Source: Kitagawia praeruptora
Taxonomy: Eukaryota; Streptophyta; Magnoliopsida; Apiales; Apiaceae
Direction of reading: 5' to 3'
DNA: 64,000 nucleotides
Assembly (NCBI GenBank): GCA_037693485.1
Contig: CM075349.1
Location: forward strand, 71,589,001 to 71,653,000
The position numbers and the translations under genes are program-made. Shown piece after piece: positions 20,963-33,137 of this stretch; position 1 is the stretch's first letter, and every line of letters starts with the position of its first letter. Below the pieces are notes generated by a model that worked only from the letters and a program-made list of their open reading frames with translations, searched no databases and was not told the origin of the DNA.

Positions 20963-21674
20963 TGTTAACTCGAATAACTTGTAGAAGGGGGGGTTGAATA
21001 CAAGTTATATAATCGTATCTGGTTTTTGCTCGATTAAATAAACAAGAATAAACGAATGAATCAAACTCCATTTGTATTAATAAGATCAAATACAAACTCT
21101 ACCAAAGGTGTACCAATACATTTAGCAGCTGCTGACAAAATAAATTTCTCTCTGTTTGCACTCTCATATGCTTACGATTACAAACCTCATGAACACCTTT
21201 TACAATGATATAGAGAGAGTATTTATAATGCTACCTATCAACTAATAACAGAAAGATATAATCTATACATGACAATGTTCTGCCGTCCAGTTGATAGTTT
21301 CCATCAATAGAAAATTATTTCCTTCACGAAATCTTCTTGCTTGTTCTTCAAACAAAGATCCTATTGTATAGCACTTGCCAGTTTCTATAGCATCCATAAT
21401 GACGTCATCAGTAACACGACTGATATCAGGATTTCTCTTGCATCAGGATCTGATCATCCATAAGTATTTGATCAGTATTTGACTTGCCGTATCAGGATTC
21501 AATCTCAGTTCCTGACATGTAGTCCTCGCTGCACTGTTCTTGACTTAATTCTACAGATTACTGTCTAACACATATCTCCTATACAAAGTGCTAAATCCTT
21601 TATAAATCAGGATATACAAGAAGTATAAGTAAAATTCTATTCTTAACATCACAACTCATGAATCATTCCTAAAA
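20963..21674 (-). repeat. Element D 3' LTR
   Basis: On the plus strand it begins TGTTAACTCG and ends TCCTAAAA; the last bases should be TAACA by comparison with the other copy, so the 5' terminal dinucleotide has mutated. It has the same length as the copy at 59170-59881 but shows many scattered single-base differences, so D is clearly older than A. A minus-strand TATAAATA (21220-21227) lies in the promoter position. Confidence 0.9.
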
Positions 21675-21799
21675 ATATCCCCATATTTATGCTTTAAGAT
21701 CTGAAGCATAAATCTGAGTTGTTGATGTCAAAACATATAACAATACAATCAGAATAGAATTTATGAATTCAAAAATCATGAAGTTAAGTACCTCCTTCT

Positions 21800-24529
21800 T
21801 CAGATGTAGACAAAGTATCTAGTACTTAGAAGAAATCTAGTACTTAGAAGAAAGAATTCAACTATTTGATGCTTCTTTTCCTTTACCACTTCCCTGATAA
21901 GATTAACCTCTGTCACTGTCTTTATCTCCCCTATTAGTTCTTCTTTTATCTCCCTCAGTCTGTTTATCTCCCCCTTTTTGACATCAGCAACATTAATTCC
22001 AAGAGATTCAGTAACAGAACAAATGAGATTCATCAGAACTGCTTGATTCTCCATAATAGTGACTTGGTTATCTTCAAGTGTTTGAAGTCTCGATTGAATT
22101 TCAACTTGAGATTTTTGAATGTCTTGTAAAACTTCAGAATTGACTTCAATGTTGGAAGTGTTTGAAATATCTTCAGATTCATGTTTGTGGAAGAAGTTGC
22201 CTGTGTAGAATGATATTCAAGTAATAATACTCGAGTAGAGTTACCAGTATTCTGTGTACTAACATCTACAAATCCTGACTCCTCCTTAGATTGATCAGAT
22301 ACTGTTGATGTCTCAATTCTAGCTGATATTGGAAGTACATACAAAGGAATACTAGGATCATTAGGAATTTCTTCTAGTACAAGTGGTGTAGAAGTTTGTC
22401 TTAGCCTTTCACCTCTTCTGTTGATAATTCCAGCAAGCCTTTCTTTTTGCTTCTGAGCTTTAACTTCTGGCTTTGCATTGTGATATGCTAAGTCATTCTT
22501 CTCATACATCTTGATAAAAGAATAAGTACCAGCATCCATGCCAAGATTATCAGACCAAGATTCAGGAAAAACCTAATCCCAGAAATCAAACGATGGTGGT
22601 TTCCTAATTTTCTCTCCCTCACTATGGAGTTGATCATCCATACCCTCATTCTCACTTTGACTATCTAAAGTCAACACTCTTTCTACCTCTTCTTTTGTCT
22701 GGTCAGGAGCCAACCTCTCAGATTGTGGATCAATATCCATCTTTACAAGTGTATCACTCAAATTTGGATAATTGCTCTCATGACCTACAGAAAAATAGGG
22801 TTTAGAAGAAGTTTTTATACCTGAACTCAAATGGAGAGAGGGTTCCTCATTTGGCAAGGGGCTTGAGGTTTTCTCCAAGGAGTGAGCTGCTATAGTCTCT
22901 GAACCCTTACAAATATCTGCTTTCCTTCCAGAGACTACAGGCTCTAGTATACCACTTTCAGGTTCTCTACTAGACTATGATGTCTTCAGTAATACTTCAT
23001 TAGACACCATAGTTAGTATTTCACCATCTTTAAGTGTTGTTTGCTAAGACACACCCACAAGGTAGATAGACTCTGACTGAACAATGTTTGTTTGATCTTC
23101 AGGAAAATCAGTCAAAGTTATTCTTTCCATATCATAGGGTTTCTCACTTTCAATTTCAATCATCACAAAAGACCTTTCAGTATCAGCTATCACAGCTCCT
23201 GAGTCATCCAACCTCTGACTAGATGGTTCTTGTGTTACAGTGACCGTGATCTGATCTGTCCTACTATCCACCACTGGTGCAATAGTATCTTCTGTTGACT
23301 GCTTTTCTCTAGCTACTTCCTCCTATTGTTCACCTTGAGCTGAAGCATCTTCAACAATGACATCCTTGTCAAATAAATATGCATGAAGTGATTGAAGTGC
23401 AACATGCTTCGAGAGTCCAAATTTCTTGACTAATTGTCTTCTGATAGATACATAGAAATACATCTTCATTAAGTCAAGTCTTTGATGTAGAAGTCCATAC
23501 TCTTCTGGAAATAAAAGTTTTGGAACTCTTTCAACTAGAAAATCTAAAACATGCCTGGACAGCTTCACATTGATAGAAATAACTCCCATAGCCAATCTGT
23601 ATGATAATGTAGTTTCCCATGAAGAATCAATATCAAGATCTCTATAGTCATTTGCTGACTTGATTGTAGCTTCATTTGTAGAGACCTGCATGATATTAGT
23701 TGGACTAGACTCTGTGTGTGTAGGTGACAATTGAATCTTTCTCCTTGTTCTCATAGTATAGTGAGCAAAAGATTTATCCTGAGAAGACTCAAGAGGTGTA
23801 GACACAGAAGTGATCTCGGGATGAGATCCTTTTTCAATAGACACAGTCTGTTGAGAGACAGTATCCAGTAACTGTTTTCTCTTTTTAAGTACTACAGCCT
23901 TTTGAGAGACTACAGCCTGGCTGTGACTAGGTGCTTCATCTCTTTGTCCTAGCTTAGAAAGTTGAATTGCAGCCTTCAATTGTTCTCTCTCAGCAAGAGT
24001 TAAATTATCATCATCTTCACTAGAACTACTACTACTTGACACAACAAATCTTCTCTTCCTTACAACTGATGTCTTTTGAGAAACACCAGAGGTTGGTTTC
24101 TTTGAAACAATAGGTTGTGGATCAAAATTTTGTTCTTGAATTGTTTCAGAGACTGTAAAGTTTTGGGCTACTTGGGTAGACACAGGTGGGTTCTCCTCCA
24201 AATGAGATTCCTGAGCCATTTCACCACAAAAGAAAGAAGAATTGTATAGAGTAGGAAGATGAGTTTGAAGAATTACCTGAACATGATTTGGATAATGAAT
24301 TGCAGGTAGTTCATCTAGATTCTTTTCATTGTCCTTTGTAATATCAGAGAAAATTCTCTTTTGCTGTATATAAGAAGAAACACAATGTTCTCTACCAAAT
24401 CTAACTTCAACATCAGGAACAAAATGGTTAATAAACATTTGCATAAATCTATGATAATAAACCATTTTCCTGTTTTGATCTCTTGACCCAAGTTTAATAC
24501 ACATCTGACTTAAGATAATGTGACCAATG
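21800..24529 (-). pseudogene. Envelope-like ORF of element D, C-terminal part (decayed)
   Basis: This continues the ORF that starts at 28281 after solo LTR F is removed. F plus its duplication is 3183 bases, a multiple of three, so the frame is kept. ORF pieces 24504-23323, 23274-23044, 22878-22573 and 22539-22033 all lie in one frame and are separated only by stop codons, so decay was by point mutation. A final piece (22054-21800) is in another frame. The protein is rich in Ser, Glu and Gln with no cysteine motif. The last piece (EINRLREIKEELIGEIK) looks coiled-coil. SIRE elements carry such a post-pol ORF, often called envelope-like; I see no convincing membrane segment. Confidence 0.65.
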
Positions 24530-24534
24530 TTAAT

Positions 24535-27500
24535 TATAACGCCCTAGAAAATATTGTATTTGTTATTAATATTATTATTTAATTATTTTATATTAAATAT
24601 GGATTATAGTGTGTGAAATTTTTATTTATTTTTGATAGAATATATGTGATATCATGTTTACATGTTTATATGGTGATGTATGCGTGATGTGCTAGTCTGT
24701 GTAATTTTTATTTGAATTTTTATGATTAAAATTTATTTAAATCATGCGTTATTGATCTTCGAAAATTTTTATAAAATCGTCGGAGTTACAAAAAAAATCA
24801 TGAAATATGTTGTAATATTATCTTTGTATATTTATTTAGTTTTAAAATTATTTAGAGAATTGTTTTGGGTATTTTATTATTTAAAAATGATTTTAAGTTT
24901 TTTTTTATAGCTTTTAAAGGATCGTTACTTGTAAAATTCATACTTAATTCGTTTTTGATCCTAAAAATATTTTAAAAATACGGGGAGATAGATAATTTCA
25001 TTTTCTATATTATAAAAATAAATTTTTGATTTTTCTCAAATTTTACCTAATTATTTTCTATTTTACAAACTGAATTTAATTAGTTTTTTTAGAAAATCGA
25101 AATTTAGAGTTGTGAAATTTCAGAAGTATCCATGCTTCTTTTTAACCCCTAAATTCTTGAATCCCTAATTGAGTTTTCAGCTGTGTGGTGTTATCTCTCG
25201 ATTTCTCTAGAAACTCTCATCCCTCTTCCTCGATTTCTCTCGAAACTTCTCACTCTCCCCCTCATTTTTGGCCTATTAATCCCTCTCGGCTCTATGCTCT
25301 GTTCTGTTCTTGCGGGTGCGAATAGGAGGCCAGCTAAGGGCTAGTTCTCGTGTAGATGGAATGTAGAGGAAAGAGATAATTATCGGGATTGATAAGTGAT
25401 GAAGGAGAGACGAATGTACCAAGTAAAGGCCAGCGAATAAGAAGTAGAGACTGATGTAAAGTGAGTAAAGGATTGAAATATTGGAATTTGAAACTGCGAG
25501 TATTGAGGCAAGTTTACTATCCCTCACTTATTGTTCAAGTGATGTGAAACTGTTTGTATTATTTATTGTTCTTTCGAAATTCCTTCTTGCAAGTAATTGT
25601 ATTCTTCATATTTATTCTGAATAATTGTGAACCTGTTCGGTTAATTATACGATATTCCTTTTAAACTATTTTACTAGTGTCCATACCCTTTATTTTATTC
25701 CCAGTGATATTCTTCTTCTATTAATTTACAAACAATCATTCTCAAATTATTCTGTCATTGTTTATTTTCCTTACCTATTGTTCAGGTGTTGATTTCTTCT
25801 AAAATCATTTTATATCAATATTCCTCGTCTTTATTAATATTCTTTAAAGAAAGTTTTTCTTCAAATTGTTGTAAACTAATTCGAGGTTTAGATTGTTGTT
25901 GAGGCGTGTGTTGCTCAGTGACAGTTAAAGCCGAGAATGAATTGAGATCTTATTAATTATTCAAACTCATTATTGTCATGCCGGTTTGGCAGCTGAAGCC
26001 TATGAGTGCTTAGCCGACAAGAGTGAGACCTTGAGTAATTGAGAATTTCTTAAATCTTTATTACTATTCAGATATTCTATGTTGGTTTAAACTTACAACG
26101 TAATTTCATCAATTGATAACCTTTGAAATGAGTGGTTTATAGCTAGTGCAGTAACTCAAATCTTCTATTGAAATTCAGATCCCTCTATTTCATGAATATT
26201 TGATAAATGTTTGCTCAATTTCTTTTAGAGCTTTAACTACTTTTTGTTCCTAAATTGATTAATAATGCCTTGCTGATGTATGATTCATAAACTTCTGTCT
26301 TGTTGAACTATACCCTGCTTAGCCTAATTTTATTGCTTTGTTGTCTATAATTCCTTATATCAATTGCTTCTCTGATTCTTAATATTTTAATGACCATACC
26401 ATGTTTAGTTAAATCTTATCGCTTTATTGTCATGATTCCTTATATCGAATGTTTCTCTCTTCTTGGATAAATCTTATCGCTTTATTGTCATGATTAAAGT
26501 GGTTTAATTATTTAAAGATGTTTTAAAATTCCTTATACTGGGCTGATCTGTTATCAGTGAGTATAAGGATTGAAGAGTGAAATGTTTTGATTTATAATAA
26601 ACTTGTTTAAAGATTGGAGAGCGTAAGAGGCTAGGGTGGTCCTAGTCCAGCACTTTTATTTAGCTTAAGAGGCTAGGGTGGTCCTAGTCCAGCATTAAAG
26701 GCCAATGTGTTGCCTAATTGGGAACCCAATTTTCAAGGTCCAGAGGGACTTCGTGTCCGGTATGGGGACTTTACGTGGCTGATCACCCGTATTGTCCGAG
26801 GTTAAGGAAAAACTCCAATCAACTTAAAATGTTTTTTTAAAAAAGGTTTTATGAAAAGTATGTTTCAAAGATGAAAGGGTTTTAAAGGAATGTTTTGATA
26901 GAATATATATATGTTTCAAGTTAAATGGTTCTAGTTTCAAAATTTTGGATATCAGAGTTAGTTATTTTCTACTTGATAAAATTTGGAACTCAGTAAAATA
27001 ATGAGATTAAGGATGGATAGAGGTTTCCCAGTTATTTCCTTTGCGAGTAACATTGTACGTGAAAGTGGAGTAAGAATGATTGGGGAATGTCTTGATATTC
27101 TTTTTCTCAAAGTGTTATATGAGGCAGTATAGTTGAAGAAAATGGAAAAGTTTTACCTTATGATTGAAATTGAATGATCTATTGAGATAAAATATTCATT
27201 GATATTGTTCATCAATGAATTATCGTAATATCGTTGTTTCACTATATTATTAACTTGTTGAGCGTTCTTTGGCTCACTCTTGTTTTGTTTTACCTAACCC
27301 TTTGCAGTTAGGATTAAAGATGATATACTACATTTATCCCTGCGAATGGGAGCGTTGAGGCATTCTATAAAGGATAGATTTCGGAGCTAGAGCGGGTAAG
27401 CACAGATTGGGATTGCACTACAAATTAGATGGTATAGTAATTTTGTATTCGGATCAGAAATAGAAGTTATAATAATTTGTATAATTTAGATTCTTGTTTC

Positions 27501-27712
27501 ATACCATAACCTGGAATCGATCCTCGGTGAGGAATCGTTGGTGCATTAAGATTTATTTGTGATTGAGAATTGGAATTTGGTTTGGGTTGAAATACAGGTG
27601 GATAGTCCGATTTACGAATACTTTATGCCAAAATTTTATAAAATTCCCCTGTATCAAAGTCTATTTTATCATAAAAAGTATATTTTTAGAATTGGGAAGT
27701 CGGGGTGTTACA
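24535..27712 (+). repeat. Solo LTR F (Gypsy type), inserted in D's envelope-like ORF
   Basis: It runs from TATAACGCCCTAG to GGGGTGTTACA and is flanked by TTAAT (24530-24534 and 27713-27717). No primer-binding site, polypurine tract or internal coding region is present, so it is a solo LTR of 3178 bp. It shares its ends and a block of about 120 bp near 26690-26810 (GGCTGATCACCCGTATTGTC) with the LTR of element J on the other strand. The first dinucleotide is TA rather than TG. A minus-strand ORF at 25276-25527 is not supported as a gene. Confidence 0.85.
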
Positions 27713-27717
27713 TTAAT

Positions 27718-28281
27718 TACTCTGTCATAAAGCAAACTATAAGCAATATGTGAAGTAACAGAAGTAATTTGCTGAAAAGAACTACATTTACCAGTAAAAC
27801 ATTTAGCAATTTGATCAAAGAAGAAAGACCATTCCTTCCTAAGAAAAGATCTATTTAACTGGCTCATGTTATCTAAAGGTCCAGAATAACCTAACTCAGA
27901 TAACATAGTTCTAACATTATCATCAGATGGTACATTCGCAAAGTTTATACTAACAGGTAAGTGAAGTACTAAATTAACAACAGATTCAGTAATATCAAAT
28001 GAGTCTTGTCCTAAGTGTAGAACAATTTTACCTGATTGACTCTGAGTAGAATCAATTACCTCAGCATTCTCCCAAGCTTGTGAAACACCAGCTTGATTTA
28101 TTTCTGGAGATGCTGCCAATGCATAACGTAAAGGTCCAATAGCCATAAAATCCATCACATGATGGAAATCAGCTGATACTCCTTTCTTGCAGGTGATTGC
28201 TGCAACATGATTGTTAGTCATAAAATCAAAGTCACCAAACTTGAAAGCTACTGATTTAGGTAGACTTCTTTGAGCTGCCAT
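27718..28281 (-). pseudogene. Envelope-like ORF of element D, N-terminal part
   Basis: The ORF starts at ATG 28281 (MAAQRSLPKSVAFKFGDFDF) and runs open for 188 codons until solo LTR F interrupts it after HIAYSLLYDRVIN. The region is a well-ordered domain with patterns such as SFFFDQIAKCFTGKCSSFQQ, common to the post-pol ORF of SIRE-type elements in eudicots. I know of no proven function. A start further upstream (28383) is possible but less likely. Confidence 0.65.
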
Positions 28282-28895
28282 TTTTGATCTGAAAAGAACT
28301 TGAGAAATTTTGAAATTGATTAGTGATTTTGAGCACTTGAATGAATGTTTTTGCCTTTGGTAATATGAATTAGATGTTAGCAATAAACAATCAGAGGCTC
28401 AAAACAAAGTTATATTAAAAAATCCTTCAGACCCACTAACCCACGTTGACACGTAGGTTGACAGGTGTTAGTCCTTGAAAAATGCATTTTACCCACGATT
28501 TTTGGAAAATAAAATCCAAAATTGATTTCAATTAAATTAATCAGGGTAAAATCAAAATAAAATCAATACTGATCAGCTTCATTTTCTAATATGATCTTTT
28601 TCACCAAGATAATCACAAGTCTCAATGTGATTAAAAATAATAAAAATAATCATCAATCCTGATGAAATCACTTTCGTTTTCCTGATCATTATCACCCTGA
28701 TTCCTGAGATTAAATGGAGTTCCACGTGACAATTTTAGAATTTAACCTGAAAAGAACATCAATAATCCAAACAAAAATATTTTGTTAGATTGTCAAAATA
28801 TCTTGGAAATATGAGAAGGCCAGTCATACGTATAGATATTTACGCAAATACATTGAATATTTCAACATGACTGTTCAGCTTCTCACTCTTTCCTT
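28282..28895. other. Element D spacer between envelope-like ORF and antisense ORF
   Basis: About 600 bases with no supported ORF. It separates the minus-strand envelope-like ORF from the plus-strand antisense ORF and so should hold the upstream region of the latter. It has repeated CCTGAT/ATCAGG boxes and is otherwise AT-rich. Confidence 0.5.
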
Positions 28896-28901
28896 TATAA
28901 A
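28896..28901 (+). promoter_or_regulatory. TATA box for the antisense ORF in element D
   Basis: TATAAA lies in TCCTTTATAAACCC, 76 bases upstream of the ATG at 28977. Between them the sequence is a pyrimidine-rich, then CA-rich leader (ACACACAAAACTCTCTGTAA), the look of a plant gene 5' UTR. Transcription would start near 28928 and run opposite to the host element. Confidence 0.5.
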
Positions 28902-28976
28902 CCCTTGATGTCTTTTGCCTTTCTTAACTCTAAAAACACACAAAACTCTCTGTAAACACAGAGCTTCCACAAAACA

Positions 28977-29285
28977 ATGATCTTCAACCTAATCTTTCGA
29001 TTCCTCACAGACGATGAACAAATTTTTCATTACCAAAGATTCATAATTCGTCTCTTTGAAAAGATGACTTTTCTCATCACTTTTGACATTGTTGGAGTAG
29101 ATCCACATAATGTCCAGAACCTTCTCTTAAAACATCCATCTGTTGGATACAATCATCCTCTAACCTCCTCAATACTTGAGGATGAAGAATTTGGCCGAGA
29201 GTCTGAGGTTGATCTTGATGGGGATGCTATCCATTTAAGTCAACTGCTCTCATTCAAGTCACCCAGACAAGGAATCAAAGAGTAA
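28977..29285 (+). CDS. Antisense ORF of element D (unknown function)
   Basis: The ORF encodes 102 residues, starting MIFNLIFRFLTDDEQ and ending SPRQGIKE. I do not recognise a domain. The first third is hydrophobic and the C-terminal part acidic. It lies between pol and the envelope-like ORF but on the opposite strand. Additional antisense ORFs are known in several plant LTR elements. Beyond its stop, Copia G is inserted at 29327. The sequence resuming at 36375-36510 looks like the remaining 3' UTR (AT-rich, with AATGAAAATACAATTTC), so the transcription unit may be about 0.55 kb. Confidence 0.5.
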   Translation: MIFNLIFRFLTDDEQIFHYQRFIIRLFEKMTFLITFDIVGVDPHNVQNLLLKHPSVGYNHPLTSSILEDEEFGRESEVDLDGDAIHLSQLLSFKSPRQGIKE

Positions 29286-29326
29286 TCATCAAAGTGACTC
29301 TTGATATGCTCCTTGTCCTGAAGTAG

Positions 29327-30607
29327 TGTTAGTCACAGAGGCATGCCTGTTTAAATCTAATAACAAACCTAATTGTTTGTAATGTTTTGCATTACTTACA
29401 TGACCTCTTGACTGAGGGAACCTCTGGTTGTGGAGTTTCTATTTGTTCTGTACTTGTAGTAGGCATCAAATCCTAGTTGTGTAACTGTACTTATGTAGTC
29501 AAGAATAATGCTTAAAAGAAGTTCCAAGTTCATGACTCAAGCAAGAAGATAAAGACTGTCAAATAATCACAGTTGGGATTTGAAGAAATGAATAATTTTC
29601 CTAAGTACCAATTCGAGAAGTATATTTGTCTATTCGAGAAGTCCAGCATTCGAGAAGCCAGGGATTCGATATCTCAAGACACTATTCGATATCTCTGAAT
29701 ACACTGTTTTATATCTCATTCGATATCTCAGAGATTCGATATGTCTATTACTCTATTCGAGAACTCAAGAAGTCAACAAGTCAAAAGTGGTATTCGAGTT
29801 CCCAAAGAGTCAACAAGTCAAAGTTCCATTCGATATCTCAAGGACTCAGAAAGCTATTCGATATCTCAAGGATTCGACAAGTCAAGTGTTCTATTCGATA
29901 ACTCAAGGAATCCTGAAGAAGAGAGCTATTCGAGAAGTGATTCGATATGTCAATATAACAGTGTTCGAGAACTCAGAGCTATCGATCAAGTCAACTCTAG
30001 TTCTCGAATCACTTACTTAGTCACTTCTCGAATACATTCTTGGAGAGAAAATACTGATGAAATTGTACAAGTCTGAAACCTGCAACAAGCCAAAACCACA
30101 ATCTGTAACGTGCTCTGGAAAGCCTACAAGGAAGCTTGGAGAGATATAGAAGAGACAAAGGGCTAAAGAAGTGGATCTGAACAGGCTTTACAAAGTCAAA
30201 TCTATAACCGTTTGGACGTTTACTCAAAAAGGATAGACAGACTAGAAAGTAATTTGTTTAGCTACCTTATTTGTAGTAAGCATGTTGTATCCATGTTCTA
30301 TAAGGATACAGCCTCACTTCCTTAGTCATTAACTTTAACTTGGTGAGTAAAGTTTTTCATACACTGTAAGCCATATCTCTCTAAGAAAAACGAAGCTGAG
30401 AATACTATCATTTGTATTCACAGATTGAAGCAACCTTTATCTAATAATACATTAGATTAAAGTGATATTGTGTCTTGTGTTGTTCTTTATCTGCACCTAC
30501 ACCTTTGCACACACAAACACTTATCTGCTACAAAGACTCGAACAAGAAAAGTTCAAGAATCCATTCACCCCCCCTCTGTATTCTTTTACTGTATTCAATA
30601 CTCAACA
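29327..30607 (+). repeat. Element G 5' LTR (1281 bp)
   Basis: The ends are TGTTAG...CTCAACA. The middle, 29610-30035, is dominated by imperfect repeats of ATTCGATATCTCAAGGA and ATTCGAGAAGT with irregular spacing. A TATAAGG near 30298 is a possible TATA box, which would put these repeats in U3 upstream of it. Only the last 527 bases are represented in the 3' copy. Confidence 0.85.
29612..30032 (+). promoter_or_regulatory. Cluster of eight TTCnnGAA boxes in the U3 of element G
   Basis: TTCGAGAA occurs at 29612, 29633, 29649, 29756, 29929 and 29964, and TTCTCGAA at 30001 and 30025. TTCnnGAA is the core of a heat-shock element, a pair of inverted nTTCn units bound by HSF proteins. Chance would give about 0.1 such sites in this length. 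The same stretch also repeats TTCGATATC, so the boxes could simply reflect amplification of a short repeat. Heat-driven Copia elements with LTR heat-shock elements (ONSEN) are known. Confidence 0.4.
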
Positions 30608-30609
30608 AG

Positions 30610-30621
30610 TGGTATCAGAGC
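30610..30621 (+). other. Primer-binding site of element G (tRNA-iMet)
   Basis: TGGTATCAGAGC lies two bases after the 5' LTR end and matches the complement of the initiator tRNA-Met 3' end exactly. Confidence 0.88.
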
Positions 30622-30653
30622 GGGCTGTTTATTCAAAAACAAAAAAAACGATC

Positions 30654-33137
30654 ATGAGTTCGAATACACCAAAGACTACAGGAACAGTGAAAGTCCCTAA
30701 GTTTGACAAAGAAAATTACAACCTCTGGAAGATAAAGATGATGTTGTTCATCAAAGCCTCTCATCCTTTGTATCCTGAGATTCTCAAGAATGGTCCCTTT
30801 GTTCCACAACAAGAGATACCTGAAAAGACTGTTGGAACCACAATTGTTCCAAGATCCTATGAGGCCAAGGAACCATCCAAATGGACAGAATCAAAAAGGG
30901 AAAAGGTTGCTCTTGACAGTCACCTCATGTTGCTAATTATTGATTCCATGGACATGTCAATGTTTGCAAACATTGCATCATGCACATCTGCCAAAGAAAT
31001 GTGGGATTACATTGCGGTGTTATGTGAAGGAACTGATGAGGTTAAGGAAAACAAGAAACAGATACTAGTCACACAGTATGAAGCTTTCATGGCATAGCCC
31101 AAGGAAAGCATTACTGAGATGTTTGAAAGATTTCACAAGCTAGTCACCGAGTTGCAGATGAATGGCAAGGTTTACAGCACCAAGGAGTTAAACATGAAGT
31201 TTCTGCTATCTTCACCAAATCATCTAGAGCAAAGGGTCATTTCCCTAAGAGAAAGAGATTTGAACAAAATCACTTATGATGTGCTCTATGGAGTTTTAAA
31301 AACTCATGAGCTTGAGTTGCTTCAGAAAAGGACTATCCAAGCCAACCAAGGCGGAATGATAGACACATCATGTGCCTTGATTGTCAACAAATCTATTCAA
31401 GACCTAGAAGCATCTACAAGCCAGCTAAGGATAGAGGAGATAGTAGATGATGAAGAAACTAAAGCTGAGGTAAGTGAACCTGCTGAGGAGAAGGAGGAAG
31501 AAGAGTTTTACACTCTTGAAGAACTAGATGGGATGGAAAACACTTCATATGCTTTCATGGCCAGAAAATTTCCAAACATCAAATTCAAAAGGAATCAACC
31601 CTTCAAACCCAAAACCCAAAACCATTCATTCAACAAGAGCAAGGCACCTGTGAAACCAAACAAGAACAAGTTCAAAACCAGCCATGTGGATAGGTCATCT
31701 GTAAGGTGTTATAGATGCAATGACCTAGGGCATTTTGCCAGTAAATGCAAGAAGCCTAAAAAGAAGGATAGAGAGTTTCTTGACCTCGAAACTAAGTATG
31801 AGGCCCTTCTGAAAAAACATACACAATTTAAGGCCTACATTGTTGAAGGGAAGTGTTGGGATGATTCTGATAGTGATGGAGAGGAACAAGAATTTTGCAA
31901 CTATGCCTTGATGGCCAATTCCAAGGATGACACATCTCCATCAGACTCTCAGGTACCATCTCTCACTACTATAGACATGTCTGTTTCTGAGTATAAATCC
32001 ATGATTGAACAACTATCTGTTGAGATGTTTAATATTCATACTAGTATGACTGCTGCAAATGAAGAAATTGCTAAACTGTCTACTAGAAATGAAATGTTAA
32101 CCAAAAGGAATGAGGAACTTGAGCTAACTGCTATGCAAGTAAAAAACCTTAAGAAATAAGTTGAATACTTGAAGAATAAGGTTCTATGTGCTAGTCAAGT
32201 AGAAAAGGCTCTTAGGGATGAATTGACTGAAAATGAATTCAAACTGAAAACATTTAAGAAATCAGCTGGTCTAGTGCAATCCTACTGTGTGAAAATTCAA
32301 GCTAAACCCAAGGCTGCTATTGGACTTGACTATGACACTCTTAAACAGAGAAAAGGATATGCTGTCATTGAAGATGACACAGTTTTTCATGAGGAACTGC
32401 CTCACATTTTGAAAAAGGCTGAAAATCCAATTTATAAAGAATCAACAATTGAAATTGATGAGGATGCCTTACTCATCAAGCAAATGTTGAATGATGAGGA
32501 TGAGGCACAATCCAGTGAACAACAAGCATCCTCCAAGAGTGAAAGTGTCAAGTCAAAAGCCAAGGAGCCAGTAGGTGATAGGTCTAGACCAAAGAAGTTT
32601 GTTAAGTTTGTTTCAGCTGGGAAGAGTGAATCAGAGAAGAAAGTGACTAAGAAGAAACAGAACAGAAATGGCAAGTTAGGGATTAACAAAGATAACAACT
32701 ATGCTTATATGCCTAATGCCCCTAGGAAAACTTGTCAGAACTCTTTCAGTATCAATCATTTAACTCATGCATGAAAGAAACCTGTTGGTAGTGTGTCTAA
32801 GCCTTTCTATGATTGTTCTGTGCCTCTAAGAAATAGAGATGCACCATTCTGTGACAAATTTGACTATATGCCATGCAATATGAATGTTATGACTATTTGT
32901 TTCAATTTGAGAAGGCAATTCATTGATGGGTGTATCAGTCACAGTTCTCACACACACTACACAAGGTCAAAGTCTTCAAGTCCTCCTAAAGCTAGGAAGG
33001 TACCTCTGTCACCTAAGTCTGAGACCTCAGGTTCTAAGACTTCTAACAGTGACAAGAAGACTAACACCAAGAAAGTTGATAAGCATGTTTCTAAGTCACA
33101 TGGACCCAAACTTGTTTGGGTACCAAAGGAAAAGTAA
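30654..33137 (+). pseudogene. Element G gag polyprotein with three in-frame stops
   Basis: The frame starts at MSSNTPKTT and stays the same to 33137 (828 codons), broken only by stops at 31097, 32159 and 32774. The N-terminal gag domain (KVPKFDKENYNLWKIKM, SAKEMWDYI) is the UBN2 type of Copia elements. One CCHC zinc knuckle, CYRCNDLGHFASKC, lies near 31710. The long coiled-coil-like C-terminal half (EMLTKRNEELEL) is typical of SIRE gags. It ends LVWVPKEK at the boundary with pol, which is in another frame. Confidence 0.85.

Noticed and set aside
25276..25527. Minus-strand 83-codon ORF in solo LTR F
   Set aside because: Hydrophobic, low-complexity translation of LTR sequence with no homology I recognise.
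29610..30035. Possible CRISPR-like or satellite array of ATTCGATATCTCAAGGA
   Set aside because: Spacing is irregular, units are imperfect and the region is inside the LTR of a Copia element in a plant genome.
30610..30621. TGGTATCAGAGC and similar words (8680, 30610, 40289, 47139, 59156, 62636) as tRNA genes
   Set aside because: They are primer-binding sites, 12-18 bases complementary to initiator tRNA-Met beside LTRs. No cloverleaf is present.
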